Part shown: in pieces, positions 34,393 through 42,694 of the stretch
How positions within the stretch are numbered: the first letter of the stretch is position 1
How the letters are laid out: each line of letters starts with the position of its first letter
DNA from: Novosphingobium mathurense
Lineage (GTDB): Bacteria > Pseudomonadota > Alphaproteobacteria > Sphingomonadales > Sphingomonadaceae
NCBI RefSeq assembly: GCF_900168325.1
Contig: NZ_FVZE01000004.1
Location: 248,001-312,000 of the forward strand
DNA length: 64,000 bases
Reading direction: 5' to 3'
Translations under genes and position numbers: made by a program
Notes under the pieces: generated by a model
What the model saw: only the letters and a program-made list of their open reading frames with translations
Told to the model about the DNA's origin: nothing
Databases searched by the model: none

Positions 34393-35922
34393 TCAGCCGA
34401 GTTTGAGAGTGCCGTCGATCAGGCGAGGCGCGCCATCGCCGATCGCGCTGTCGCGCAGTTCTTCGGGCAGTACGTCCTGTGCCAGGTTCTGGTAGCTGAC
34501 CGGGCGCAGGAAGCGGTCGATAGCAAGGCTGCCGACGGACGTTGTGCGCGGATCGGACGTGGCCGGGAAGGGGCCACCGTGAACCATCGCGTGGCACACT
34601 TCGACGCCTGTCGGCCAGCCATTGGCAAGGATCCGGCCGACCTTGCGCTCCAGCACCGGCAGCAGGCGCGAAGCCAGGCTCTCGTCGGCTGCGTCCATGT
34701 GCAGGGTGGCAGTGAGCTGACCTTCGAGACCGGCAAGAACCCTGGCGAGTTCTGCCTCGTCCTTGCAGCGCACGACGATGGAGGATGCACCGAAGACTTC
34801 ATGGCCCATGGCCTTGTTCGCGAGGAACGCTTCGCCTGACGTCTGGAACAGGACGGCGCCGCCGTGGGTGCGATCTCCTTCTTCACCGCGAGCCAGCGTC
34901 TCGACACCGGGGCAACCGGAGAGCGCTTCAACGCCCTTGGCATAGGCATCGCGAATGCCGGCTGTCAGCATCGTCTGCGGCTTTGCCTGCGATACGCTGC
35001 CGGTGGCTGCCGATACGAAGGCATCGAGTCCTTCGCCTTCAATGGCCAGGATGAGGCCGGGGTTGGTGCAGAACTGGCCTGCGCCCATCGTCAGCGAACC
35101 GACGAAGGCCGAGCCTAGCGCTTCGCCGCGCGCCTTGAGCGCTTCGGGCAGGAGCAGGACCGGATTGATGCTCGACATCTCGGCATAGACGGGGATCGGC
35201 ACATCGCGCGCCTGCGCAATGCGGGAAAGGGCCAGACCGCCGCCGCGCGAACCGGTGAAACCGACCGCCATGATGCGCGGATCGCTGACGAGCGCTGACC
35301 CCAGATCGTTCGAAGGCCCGACAAGGTGCTGGAATACACCTTCCGGAAGTCCGCAGGCAGCAACGGCCCTGGTGATCGCCTGTGCGACCAGTCCACCGGT
35401 GATCGGATGTGCCGGGTGCCCCTTCACAACGACCGGGCAACCGGCAGCCAGCGCCGAGGCGGTGTCGCCCCCAGCGGTCGAAAAGGCCAGTGGGAAGTTC
35501 GAGGCGCCGAATACGGCGACGGGGCCGACCGGGATCATGCGCAGGCGCAGGTCCGGGCGGGGCAGGGGCTGACGCTCGGGCATGGCCGGGTCGATGCGCA
35601 GTTGCTGCCATTGTCCCTTGCGCACGACATCGGCGAACATGCGAAGCTGCCCGACGGTGCGACCGCGTTCGCCTTCCAGGCGCGCACGCGGCAGTCCGCT
35701 CTCGGCCATCGCGGCCTCGATCAGCGAATCGCCGATGGCCAGGATCTCTTCGGCGATTCGTTCGAGGAAGCCAGCACGCTCTTCACGGGCGGTGGCACGG
35801 TATGCGTCGAACGCAGCATCAGCTTTAGCGCAGGCTTGCGCAACTTCTGCGGGGCCATCGACATGCAAGGACTCGCCATGGGGCTGACCGGTTTCGGCCA
35901 CTACGGATCGGAATTCTGTCAT
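34393..35922 (-). CDS. 2-ketoglutarate semialdehyde dehydrogenase
   Basis: This 509-residue aldehyde dehydrogenase has the catalytic Cys285 in [11 protein letters not shown], Glu248 in AEMSSINPV, the coenzyme loop [19 protein letters not shown] and GFTGSRGGG. It falls in the NADP-type ketoglutarate semialdehyde dehydrogenase group used at the end of oxidative pentose and hydroxyproline pathways, forming 2-ketoglutarate. It is the first gene of the minus-strand operon and is probably shared by the arabinose and xylose routes, since no other such gene is in the window. A FadR-like operator lies 17-27 bases upstream of its ATG. Confidence 0.92.
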   Translation of the reverse strand: MTEFRSVVAETGQPHGESLHVDGPAEVAQACAKADAAFDAYRATAREERAGFLERIAEEILAIGDSLIEAAMAESGLPRARLEGERGRTVGQLRMFADVVRKGQWQQLRIDPAMPERQPLPRPDLRLRMIPVGPVAVFGASNFPLAFSTAGGDTASALAAGCPVVVKGHPAHPITGGLVAQAITRAVAACGLPEGVFQHLVGPSNDLGSALVSDPRIMAVGFTGSRGGGLALSRIAQARDVPIPVYAEMSSINPVLLLPEALKARGEALGSAFVGSLTMGAGQFCTNPGLILAIEGEGLDAFVSAATGSVSQAKPQTMLTAGIRDAYAKGVEALSGCPGVETLARGEEGDRTHGGAVLFQTSGEAFLANKAMGHEVFGASSIVVRCKDEAELARVLAGLEGQLTATLHMDAADESLASRLLPVLERKVGRILANGWPTGVEVCHAMVHGGPFPATSDPRTTSVGSLAIDRFLRPVSYQNLAQDVLPEELRDSAIGDGAPRLIDGTLKLG

Positions 35923-35938
35923 TCGGGGTCTCCCTATT

Positions 35939-35949
35939 TACTCCGACAT
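35939..35949. promoter_or_regulatory. FadR/GntR-type operator near semialdehyde dehydrogenase
   Basis: TACTCCGACAT fits the FadR-subfamily dyad TNGTNNNACNA in one half-site per strand. It shares the TGTCGGA core with the site at 38272-38282 and sits between the divergent FadR-type regulator and the dehydrogenase operon. Confidence 0.5.
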
Positions 35950-36033
35950 ATTATGGGCGGACGGCAAACGCAATGTTTGTCGTTCCTTCCTTGTCTGAGG
36001 GCTGTTAGGGTCGTTGCGGAGGTAACGGAAATC

Positions 36034-36789
36034 GTGACAGAGGCTGAACTGAGCAAGGAAATAAGTGCCGTAAAGGCAGCCGAGGAACCCCGCGGTCCAG
36101 GCAGGCGCCTGCATGGCGCGATTGCGCATAAATTGGGGACGGACATCTTGTCAGGCAAATACGCTCCCGGCGATGTCCTTTCGGGTGAAGTCGCCTTTGC
36201 CGAGGAGCTTCAGGTTTCCCGCAGCGCCTATCGCGAGGCGATCCAGGTGCTTACCGCCAAGGGACTGGTGGCAAGCCGCCCCAAGGCAGGCACGCGGGTA
36301 CTGCCGCGCGACCGCTGGAACCTGCTCGATCCCGAAGTGCTGGGCTGGGCTTTTGCCGGTGAGCCGGACATCGAGTTCGTGCGCAGCCTGTTCGAACTGC
36401 GTGCCATCGTCGAACCGGCTGCTGCGCGCCTCGCTGCGCAACGGCGCGACAAGGCCGACCTCAAGGCCATGAAGACCGCCCTGGCCGAAATGCGGCGCCA
36501 TACGCTCACGACCGAAGCCGGTCGCGCGGCCGACAGGGATTTCCACGCTGCGATCCTGCATGCCACCCGCAATCAGGCGCTTATGGTCCTGAGCGCCAGC
36601 ATCGGCGCTGCCGTCAATTGGACCACGCAGTTCAAGTTACGCGCGCGCGCACTACCGCGCAGTCCGATTCCCGATCACACCAAGGTCTACGATGCCATTG
36701 CCGCCGGTGACGGCGAGGGCGCGGCGGAAGCGATGAATGTTCTCGTCGATCTGGCGCTCGAGGATACACGCAGTGCCATGACGTCCTGA
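36034..36789 (+). CDS. FadR-subfamily GntR transcriptional regulator
   Basis: This 251-residue regulator has an N-terminal winged helix (GAIAHKLGTDILSGKYAPGD, then FAEELQVSRSAYREAIQVL) and a C-terminal all-helical FCD ligand domain. The FCD metal-site pattern includes FELRAIVEPAAARLAA, DRDFHAAILHAT and PDHTKVYDAI. FCD regulators of this kind control galactonate and other sugar-acid genes (DgoR, LldR relatives). The start is GTG at 36034 with a GGAGG site 11 bases upstream. It is divergent from the oxidative sugar operon, and the two TGTCGGA sites flanking it are probable targets. The effector may be a 2-keto-3-deoxy acid or aldonate. Confidence 0.92.
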   Translation: MTEAELSKEISAVKAAEEPRGPGRRLHGAIAHKLGTDILSGKYAPGDVLSGEVAFAEELQVSRSAYREAIQVLTAKGLVASRPKAGTRVLPRDRWNLLDPEVLGWAFAGEPDIEFVRSLFELRAIVEPAAARLAAQRRDKADLKAMKTALAEMRRHTLTTEAGRAADRDFHAAILHATRNQALMVLSASIGAAVNWTTQFKLRARALPRSPIPDHTKVYDAIAAGDGEGAAEAMNVLVDLALEDTRSAMTS

Positions 36790-36834
36790 AGGCACTCGCC
36801 CGCTCGGGAATCTCTCCTGGAATTGAGACGGACA

Positions 36835-36863
36835 CAGGGCCGATGACAATGTCACCAGCCCTG
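36835..36863. terminator. weak convergent hairpin
   Basis: CAGGGC and GCCCTG enclose an inner TGAC/GTCA stem in the gap between the converging regulator and permease genes. There is no T tract; this is a possible bidirectional terminator. Confidence 0.35.
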
Positions 36864-36886
36864 CCTGCGATCTGGCTTTCGCATGC

Positions 36887-38209
36887 TCAGGGTGCGGTGA
36901 CGGGTTCAAGCACCTCGTCGGGAAGGGCATGTGTCGGCTTGCTGCCCCACAGCGCGTAGAACAACACATAGAGTTCGCAGGCCGCAGTCAGCAGGAACGA
37001 GGTCTGCAGGCCGTAATTGTCGGCGATCCAGCCCTGAACGATCACCAGCGCGCCGCCCGCGATAGCCATGACCAGCAGGCCCGACCCCTCTTCGGTGAGC
37101 GGCCCCAGGCCCTTGATGCCGAGGGTGAAGATGGTCGGGAACATGATCGAATGGAACAGGCCCACGAGGATCAGCGACCACATGGCCACCGGTCCATGGG
37201 CGAAGCTGGTGATCATCATCACCACGAAAGCGCCGATGGAAAATGCGGCCAGCACCCGCGCGGGATCGAAACGCTGCATGATCGCGGAGCCGGCGAAGCG
37301 GCCGACCATCATGCCGCCCCACAGGAAGGTGAGGTAGCGTCCGGCCTGCTCATGGGTCAGGTTGGCGATATCGGGCTGGCTGACGAAATTCACGAAGAGG
37401 TTGGCTACGCCGATTTCCGCGATCAGGTAGATGAAGATCGCCGGGATCCCGAAGACCAGGTTGCGGTGGCTCCACAAGGACAGGTGCTTGCGTTCCTCCT
37501 TCGCCACGCGGGCATTCGAAGTTCCCATGGTGGGCAGCGGAAAGCGCGCGATCACGATGGCCAGAACGACCAGCACCACCGCCACCAAGCCATAAGGCAG
37601 GATCACCGACTGGGCGTCGGCCATGCGTTCCGCCTCGCTGAGCACCGTACCGACTGCCGAAGTGCCGCTCTTGGAGCGGCCCAGGATCAGGTACGCGCCG
37701 AAAAGCGGCGCCAGCATTGTCCCGGCCGAATTCAGCGCCTGCACGAGGTTCAGCCGCGAGGAGGCCGTCTCCGGCTTGCCGACGATGGCGACATAGGGAT
37801 TGGCGGCGACCTGAAGGAGAGTGATCCCGCTGGCGATCACGAACAGCATTGTCAGGGTGACGCCGTAGGATGGAATGCTGGCCGCCAGCATCATGCCCAA
37901 CGCGCCGACTGCCATGATCAGTAACCCGACAACCAGGGACATCTTGTAACCGATCCGCTCGATCAGTTTTGCCGAAGGAATCGAGGCGACGAAGTAGGCG
38001 ATGAACCAGACCGACTCGATCAGCGTTGTCTGCGTGTAATTGAGCTCGAACACGCTGCGCAGGTGCGGCAGCAGCGTGTTGTTGATGACGGTGATGAAGC
38101 CCCACATGAAGAAGAGGCTCGCAAGCAAGGTAAGCGCCGGGCCATAGCGAATTGCGGTTTCCTGCGCGGTTTCGGCGGAAGTGCCGGACGACGAGACAAC
38201 TGTAGGCAT
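36887..38209 (-). CDS. FucP-family sugar:proton symporter (MFS)
   Basis: This 440-residue, 12-helix major facilitator transporter is of the L-fucose permease group. Diagnostic stretches include LFFMWGFITVINNTLLPHL in helix 1, GLLIMAVGALGMMLAA and VAANPYVAIVGKPETASSRLN. Members import fucose, galactose, glucose or arabinose with protons. I chose ATG 38209 with a GAGGATAG site; the longer frame has no membrane-protein support. It is divergent from the aldose epimerase gene, with a palindromic FadR-type operator between them, so it probably brings in galactose or arabinose for region 6. Confidence 0.92.
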   Translation of the reverse strand: MPTVVSSSGTSAETAQETAIRYGPALTLLASLFFMWGFITVINNTLLPHLRSVFELNYTQTTLIESVWFIAYFVASIPSAKLIERIGYKMSLVVGLLIMAVGALGMMLAASIPSYGVTLTMLFVIASGITLLQVAANPYVAIVGKPETASSRLNLVQALNSAGTMLAPLFGAYLILGRSKSGTSAVGTVLSEAERMADAQSVILPYGLVAVVLVVLAIVIARFPLPTMGTSNARVAKEERKHLSLWSHRNLVFGIPAIFIYLIAEIGVANLFVNFVSQPDIANLTHEQAGRYLTFLWGGMMVGRFAGSAIMQRFDPARVLAAFSIGAFVVMMITSFAHGPVAMWSLILVGLFHSIMFPTIFTLGIKGLGPLTEEGSGLLVMAIAGGALVIVQGWIADNYGLQTSFLLTAACELYVLFYALWGSKPTHALPDEVLEPVTAP

Positions 38210-38271
38210 GTCTATCCTCTCGAACGGGGTCCGCACGACTTCGTTTGCGAACCGGCTTGCGCTTTTTCTAT

Positions 38272-38282
38272 TTGTCGGACTA
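38272..38282. promoter_or_regulatory. FadR/GntR-type operator between permease and epimerase genes
   Basis: TTGTCGGACTA matches the FadR-subfamily consensus TNGTNNNACNA on both strands (TAGTCCGACAA in reverse). It lies 63 bases upstream of the permease ATG and 65 upstream of the epimerase ATG and shares its core with the site at 35939-35949. Confidence 0.6.
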
Positions 38283-38346
38283 TATCCCGGGGCAAGCTCC
38301 GTCAATGGGGCGCGAAATTTCCACGCTGGGTCTGGAGCAATCGGGA

Positions 38347-39495
38347 ATGAGGAATCTGAAAAAGGCACTGGCCGGCGCGGCGGTCGCAGTCATGGCGGCA
38401 GCGCTGTGCTCGGGCGCACAGGCAGCTGAGGCGAAGCGCGAGATCGCCGGCACTCTTGCCGATGGCAGCGAAATAAGTTCTATCACCCTGAAGGCCGACA
38501 ACGGCATTTCAGCAACGGTCCTTTCCTATGGCGCGACCTTGCAGAGGCTGCTTGCGCCGGATAGCCAGGGCAATATCGCCGACGTCATCCTCGGCTACGA
38601 CAAATTGTCGGACTATGTCGAACATCCCAATTATTTTGGCGTGACGGTTGGCCGCTATGCCAATCGCATTGCCGGTGGCCGCTTCACGCTCGACGGAAAA
38701 ACCTTCCAGCTTCCCCTCAACGACGACCGGAACAGCCTCCACGGTGGTGATCGTGGCTTCGACAAGGTGGCCTGGCAGGTCGTTTCCGTGAAATCCGGCC
38801 CGACCGCCAGTGTCGTATTGAGCCATATTAGCCCAGACGGCGACTCAGGCTATCCGGGCAAGGTTGACGCCACGGTCACCTACACCCTGGATGAAGCCGG
38901 AAATCTCGGCATCGCCTTCGAAGCCAAGACCGACAAGCCGACGGTCATCAACATGACCAATCACGCGATCTTCGACATGGGCGGTGAAGGATCGAGCAAC
39001 GGAGCGATGGGCCAGATGCTGACGATTCCGGCCAGCACGTTTACGCCCGTCAACGCGAACCTGATCCCTACCGGTGAACTGCGCCCGGTCGCGGGCACCG
39101 TGTTCGACTTTCGCCAGTCGCGCCGCGTTGCGGACGGACTGCGTGATGGCACCGACCGACAGATCGTTTTCGGTCGGGGCTATGACCACAACTTCGCGCT
39201 CGACAAGGGCGTGACGGCCAAGCCGGAGCTCGCGGCACGGCTAGAGGACCCGGCTTCCGGTCGCGTACTCGAAGTGCTCACCACCGAGCCGGGCGTGCAA
39301 TTTTACTCCGGCAATTTTCTCGACGGAACTTTGGTTGGCAAAAAGGGACACCTCTATCGGATGGGCGACGGCATCGCGCTCGAACCGCAGAAGTTTCCCG
39401 ATGCGCCCAATCATCCTGACTTCGTCTCCGCCCGTGTCGATCCCGGCAAGCCCTACCGGCATGTCATGATCTATCGCCTTTCCACTTCGCGCTGA
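38347..39495 (+). CDS. galM: aldose 1-epimerase (exported)
   Basis: This 382-residue galactose mutarotase has a signal peptide (MRNLKKALAGAAVAVMAAALCSGAQA), so it acts in the periplasm. Family motifs are YGATLQRLLAPD, GRYANRIAGGRF, LNDDRNSLHGGDRGFDK, NMTNHAIFDM and the catalytic-glutamate segment RGYDHNFAL...EPGVQFYSGNFLDG. It interconverts sugar anomers before transport or oxidation. The ATG at 38347 begins the signal peptide. The sugar-acid dehydratase gene follows 15 bases later, forming an operon under the FadR-like site upstream. Confidence 0.92.
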   Translation: MRNLKKALAGAAVAVMAAALCSGAQAAEAKREIAGTLADGSEISSITLKADNGISATVLSYGATLQRLLAPDSQGNIADVILGYDKLSDYVEHPNYFGVTVGRYANRIAGGRFTLDGKTFQLPLNDDRNSLHGGDRGFDKVAWQVVSVKSGPTASVVLSHISPDGDSGYPGKVDATVTYTLDEAGNLGIAFEAKTDKPTVINMTNHAIFDMGGEGSSNGAMGQMLTIPASTFTPVNANLIPTGELRPVAGTVFDFRQSRRVADGLRDGTDRQIVFGRGYDHNFALDKGVTAKPELAARLEDPASGRVLEVLTTEPGVQFYSGNFLDGTLVGKKGHLYRMGDGIALEPQKFPDAPNHPDFVSARVDPGKPYRHVMIYRLSTSR

Positions 39496-39510
39496 TCGAA
39501 ACGAACCGCC

Positions 39511-41322
39511 ATGACAAACCAGAATACGTCCAAAACGCCATCCACGAAGCTGAGATCGCGCGCCTGGTTCGATAATCCCGACAATATCGACATGACCTCG
39601 CTCTACCTTGAGCGATACCTGAACTTCGGCCTCAGCCTCGAGGAGCTGCGTTCGGGCAAGCCGATCATCGGCATCGCCCAGACCGGCAGCGACCTGTCGC
39701 CCTGCAACCGGCACCACATCGTGCTGGCCGAACGCATCCGCGAAGGCATCCGCGAAGCCGGTGGTATCGCCATCGAGTTCCCGGTTCATCCGATCCAGGA
39801 GACCGGCAAGCGCCCGACTGCAGGTCTCGATCGCAACCTGACCTATCTCGGTCTCGTAGAAGCGCTCTACGGCTATCCCATCGACGGCGTGGTTCTGACC
39901 ACCGGGTGCGACAAGACGACCCCGGCACTGCTCATGGCGGCGGCAACGGTGGACATCCCGGCGATCGCGCTTTCCGTCGGCCCGATGCTCAATGGCTGGC
40001 ACAAGGGCGAGCGGACCGGTTCGGGCACCATTGTCTGGAAGGGTCGCCAGATGCTTGCCGCCGGAGAACTGGACGATGAGGGCTTCATCAAGCTCGTCGC
40101 CTCGTCTGCGCCTTCGACCGGTTACTGCAACACGATGGGCACGGCCACGACGATGAACTCGCTGGCCGAGGCATTGGGAATGATGCTGCCGGGATCGGCG
40201 GCGATCCCCGCGCCGTATCGCGACCGTCAGGAATGCGCCTATCACACCGGCAAGCGTGTGGTCGAAATGGTGCATGAGGATCTCAAGCCCTCCGACATCA
40301 TGACGCTCGAGGCGTTCCACAACGCCATCGCCGTCAACGCCGCCATCGGCGGATCGACGAATGCCCCGATCCATCTTGCCGCCATTGCCCGCCATATTGG
40401 TGTGGACCTGCCGCTCAAGGACTGGGAACGCGTCGGCCACAAGATCCCGCTGCTGGTCAACCTCCAGCCTGCCGGTGAATACCTTGGCGAGGACTACTAC
40501 CGCGCCGGTGGCGTTCCCGCCGTGGTCGCCCAGCTCATCAAGCAGGGCCTGATCAATGAAGGGGCCATGACCGTCAACGGCAGGACCATGGGCGATAACT
40601 GCCGCGATGCCACCATCGAGGACGAGCGCGTCATCAAGACCTTCGACCAGCCTCTGGTGGAGGAAGCCGGCTTCCTGGTCCTGACGGGTAACCTGTTCGA
40701 CGCCGCGATCATGAAGACCAGCGTGATCTCCAAGGAGTTCCGCGACCGCTACCTTTCCAACCCGACAGACCCGGATGCCTTCGAAGGCCCCGCCGTGGTG
40801 TTCGACGGACCGGAAGACTATCACCACCGCATCGACGATCCGGCGACCGGCATTACGTCCGATACCCTGATGTTCATGCGTGGCGCGGGTCCGATCGGTT
40901 ATCCCGGCGCGGCAGAAGTCGTGAACATGCGCCCACCGGCTTATCTCATCACAGAGGGCATCTCGGCCCTCCCGTGCATCGGTGACGGTCGCCAGTCAGG
41001 CACGAGCGGCAGCCCCTCGATCCTCAACGCCAGCCCTGAAGCAGCGGCAATGGGCGGGCTCGCCCTCCTGCGCACTGGCGACCGCGTGCGGATCGATCTG
41101 CGCAAGGGCACCGTCAACGTGCTGATATCCGGAGAGGAACTGGCAGAACGGCGTGCCGCGCTGGAAGCCGAAGGCGGCTATCCCTATCCGGCCTCGCAAA
41201 CACCGTGGCAGGAAATCCAGCGCAGTGTCGTCGGCCAGTTGAATACGGGTGCGATCCTCGAAGGATCGGAGAAGTACCAACGCATTGCCCAGACCATGGG
41301 GCTGCCCCGCGACAACCACTGA
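39511..41322 (+). CDS. L-arabinonate / D-xylonate dehydratase (IlvD/Edd family)
   Basis: This 603-residue dehydratase of the IlvD/Edd family binds a [2Fe-2S] cluster through Cys65 (DLSPCNRHH), Cys133 ([10 protein letters not shown]) and Cys206 ([11 protein letters not shown]). It begins with the pentonate-dehydratase hallmark [20 protein letters not shown]. It removes water from a pentonate to give a 2-keto-3-deoxypentonate. Family resemblance covers both Caulobacter XylD and rhizobial L-arabinonate dehydratase; the latter seems slightly closer by eye. It is the only such gene in the window, so it may serve arabinonate, xylonate and perhaps galactonate. It is followed by a bidirectional terminator. 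Confidence 0.92.
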   Translation: MTNQNTSKTPSTKLRSRAWFDNPDNIDMTSLYLERYLNFGLSLEELRSGKPIIGIAQTGSDLSPCNRHHIVLAERIREGIREAGGIAIEFPVHPIQETGKRPTAGLDRNLTYLGLVEALYGYPIDGVVLTTGCDKTTPALLMAAATVDIPAIALSVGPMLNGWHKGERTGSGTIVWKGRQMLAAGELDDEGFIKLVASSAPSTGYCNTMGTATTMNSLAEALGMMLPGSAAIPAPYRDRQECAYHTGKRVVEMVHEDLKPSDIMTLEAFHNAIAVNAAIGGSTNAPIHLAAIARHIGVDLPLKDWERVGHKIPLLVNLQPAGEYLGEDYYRAGGVPAVVAQLIKQGLINEGAMTVNGRTMGDNCRDATIEDERVIKTFDQPLVEEAGFLVLTGNLFDAAIMKTSVISKEFRDRYLSNPTDPDAFEGPAVVFDGPEDYHHRIDDPATGITSDTLMFMRGAGPIGYPGAAEVVNMRPPAYLITEGISALPCIGDGRQSGTSGSPSILNASPEAAAMGGLALLRTGDRVRIDLRKGTVNVLISGEELAERRAALEAEGGYPYPASQTPWQEIQRSVVGQLNTGAILEGSEKYQRIAQTMGLPRDNH

Positions 41323-41424
41323 GGGTAGGATAGACGAGGACTGGGTTCCTGCTGGACCCCGTCCGCCGAATGGCACGGCTGCTTGATCCGGCAAGTGAAT
41401 ATCGGATCCGATACCAGGATGCGA

Positions 41425-41465
41425 AAGGCCCGGTTCCAGCCCAAAGGGGGCAGGAACCGGGCCTT
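41425..41465. terminator. bidirectional terminator hairpin
   Basis: A perfect 13-bp stem (AAGGCCCGGTTCC with its complement) and a 15-base loop lie between the converging dehydratase and GH43 lipoprotein genes. There is no long T run, but the A/T pairs at the base of the stem give short U tracts on either strand. Confidence 0.7.
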
Positions 41466-41478
41466 GTTGCATGGAGCA

Positions 41479-42567
41479 TCAGTGCTTGAATGGATCGATC
41501 GTTTGGATCGTACCATCGGCATTGAAATGCAGTTCGGTCATCTTGACGTTGCGCAGATGGTTCTTCCCGCTCAGCTGCGTATCGTGGAAGAGAAGCCAGG
41601 TCTTGCCGTCCCAGTCGACGATCGAATGATGCGAAGTCCAGCCCTGCACGGGCAACAGGATGTGCCCCGTATAGGTGAACGGTCCATAAGGATTGTCGCC
41701 GATCGCGTAGTTGAGAAAATGCGTGTCACCGGTCGAGTAGGTGAAGTAATATTTGCCACCGCGCCTGTACATCCACGAGGCTTCGAAGAAACGTTTGTCG
41801 TGGTCACCGCCGAGCACGGGTTTGCCGTTCGTATCGAGTATCATGGCATCGCGCGGCGCTTCTGCGAATTCCTTCATGTCCGGCGCCATTTTCGCGACCT
41901 TAGGCATCAGCGCCGGCTTGTCGTCCTGCTTCAGGTCGACATCGCCGATCGAGGGATCGTATTTCCCGCTTGCCCATTTCTGGAGCTGGCCACCCCAGAT
42001 GCCGCCGAAATACATGTAGCTGGTCCCATCGTCGTCGGTGAATACCGCCGGATCCATCGAGAAGCTGGACTTGATCGGCTCCGGTTCCGCCTTGAACGGT
42101 CCCATCGGCGTGTCGCTGGTCGCGACCCCGATACGGAAGATCCCGTCCTTGTCCTTGGCCGGGAAGTAGAGGAAATAGGTGCCGTCCTTGTAGGCTGCAT
42201 CCGGCGCCCACATGCTCTTGCTGGCCCAGGGGACATCGTCCACGTCCAGCGCAACCGGCCCGATGGCGACTTTCCCGCCAGGCTTGTCCAACTCCAACAC
42301 GCGGTAGTCGCGCATGGCATATTGGTTGCCCAGGTCGTCATCGGGAATGCCGGTGTCGATGTCGTGGCTGGGATAGATGTAGAGCTTTCCGTCGAAAACG
42401 TGGGCTGAAGGGTCGGCCGTAAAGATCTCGGTAACCAGAGGCTGCGCGATGTACTTGTCGGTTTCCTGTGCCTTGGGCGCTTCCTCCGGCTTCGAACAAC
42501 CGGCAATCGTTGCCACAGCCACCGCGAGAATCGCGGTTCTTACAAGCAAAACATTGGATTTGCGCAT
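41479..42567 (-). CDS. GH43 glycoside hydrolase, lipoprotein
   Basis: This 362-residue lipoprotein has a lipobox ending TIAGC near residue 24 and a five-bladed-propeller GH43 domain. The expected acidic residues lie in FTADPSAHVFDGKLYIYPSH (base), SFSMDPAVFTDDDG (pKa-modulating Asp) and FFEASWMYRRG (acid Glu). GH43 enzymes remove arabinofuranose or xylose from arabinoxylan. Membrane anchoring suggests action on oligosaccharides in the periplasm or at the surface. The gene is divergent from the GH67 gene, and two LacI-type operators lie between them. Confidence 0.9.
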   Translation of the reverse strand: MRKSNVLLVRTAILAVAVATIAGCSKPEEAPKAQETDKYIAQPLVTEIFTADPSAHVFDGKLYIYPSHDIDTGIPDDDLGNQYAMRDYRVLELDKPGGKVAIGPVALDVDDVPWASKSMWAPDAAYKDGTYFLYFPAKDKDGIFRIGVATSDTPMGPFKAEPEPIKSSFSMDPAVFTDDDGTSYMYFGGIWGGQLQKWASGKYDPSIGDVDLKQDDKPALMPKVAKMAPDMKEFAEAPRDAMILDTNGKPVLGGDHDKRFFEASWMYRRGGKYYFTYSTGDTHFLNYAIGDNPYGPFTYTGHILLPVQGWTSHHSIVDWDGKTWLLFHDTQLSGKNHLRNVKMTELHFNADGTIQTIDPFKH

Positions 42568-42614
42568 CTATTCCTCTCCGCGATGTGGGGTCATTTCCCA
42601 CCTCATTACGCGAT

Positions 42615-42628
42615 AGATAGCGCTACCA
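42615..42628. promoter_or_regulatory. LacI-type operator (copy 1 of 5)
   Basis: AGATAGCGCTACCA is a near-palindrome around AGCGCT in the divergent promoter of the GH43 lipoprotein and GH67 genes. Its centre is 64 bases from the second copy, close to six helical turns, which would allow cooperative binding. Confidence 0.75.
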
Positions 42629-42678
42629 TACGCACATTGGCAAGCTGAACTATCAAGGCTTGACTGTGCGCGCTCGTA

Positions 42679-42692
42679 TGATAGCGCTACCA
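42679..42692. promoter_or_regulatory. LacI-type operator (copy 2 of 5)
   Basis: TGATAGCGCTACCA matches the consensus TGATAGCGCTATCA at 13 of 14 positions. It ends two bases before the first ATG of the GH67 gene, so a bound repressor would block the translation start region or its transcript start. Confidence 0.8.
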
Positions 42693-42694
42693 AC

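Noticed and set aside
32378..34495. Plus-strand open frame of 705 codons
   Set aside because: It is antisense to three well-supported sugar-metabolism genes and has a composition typical of a mirror frame.
39241..40827. Minus-strand open frame of 528 codons
   Set aside because: It is antisense to the aldose epimerase and the IlvD/Edd dehydratase, both with intact catalytic motifs.
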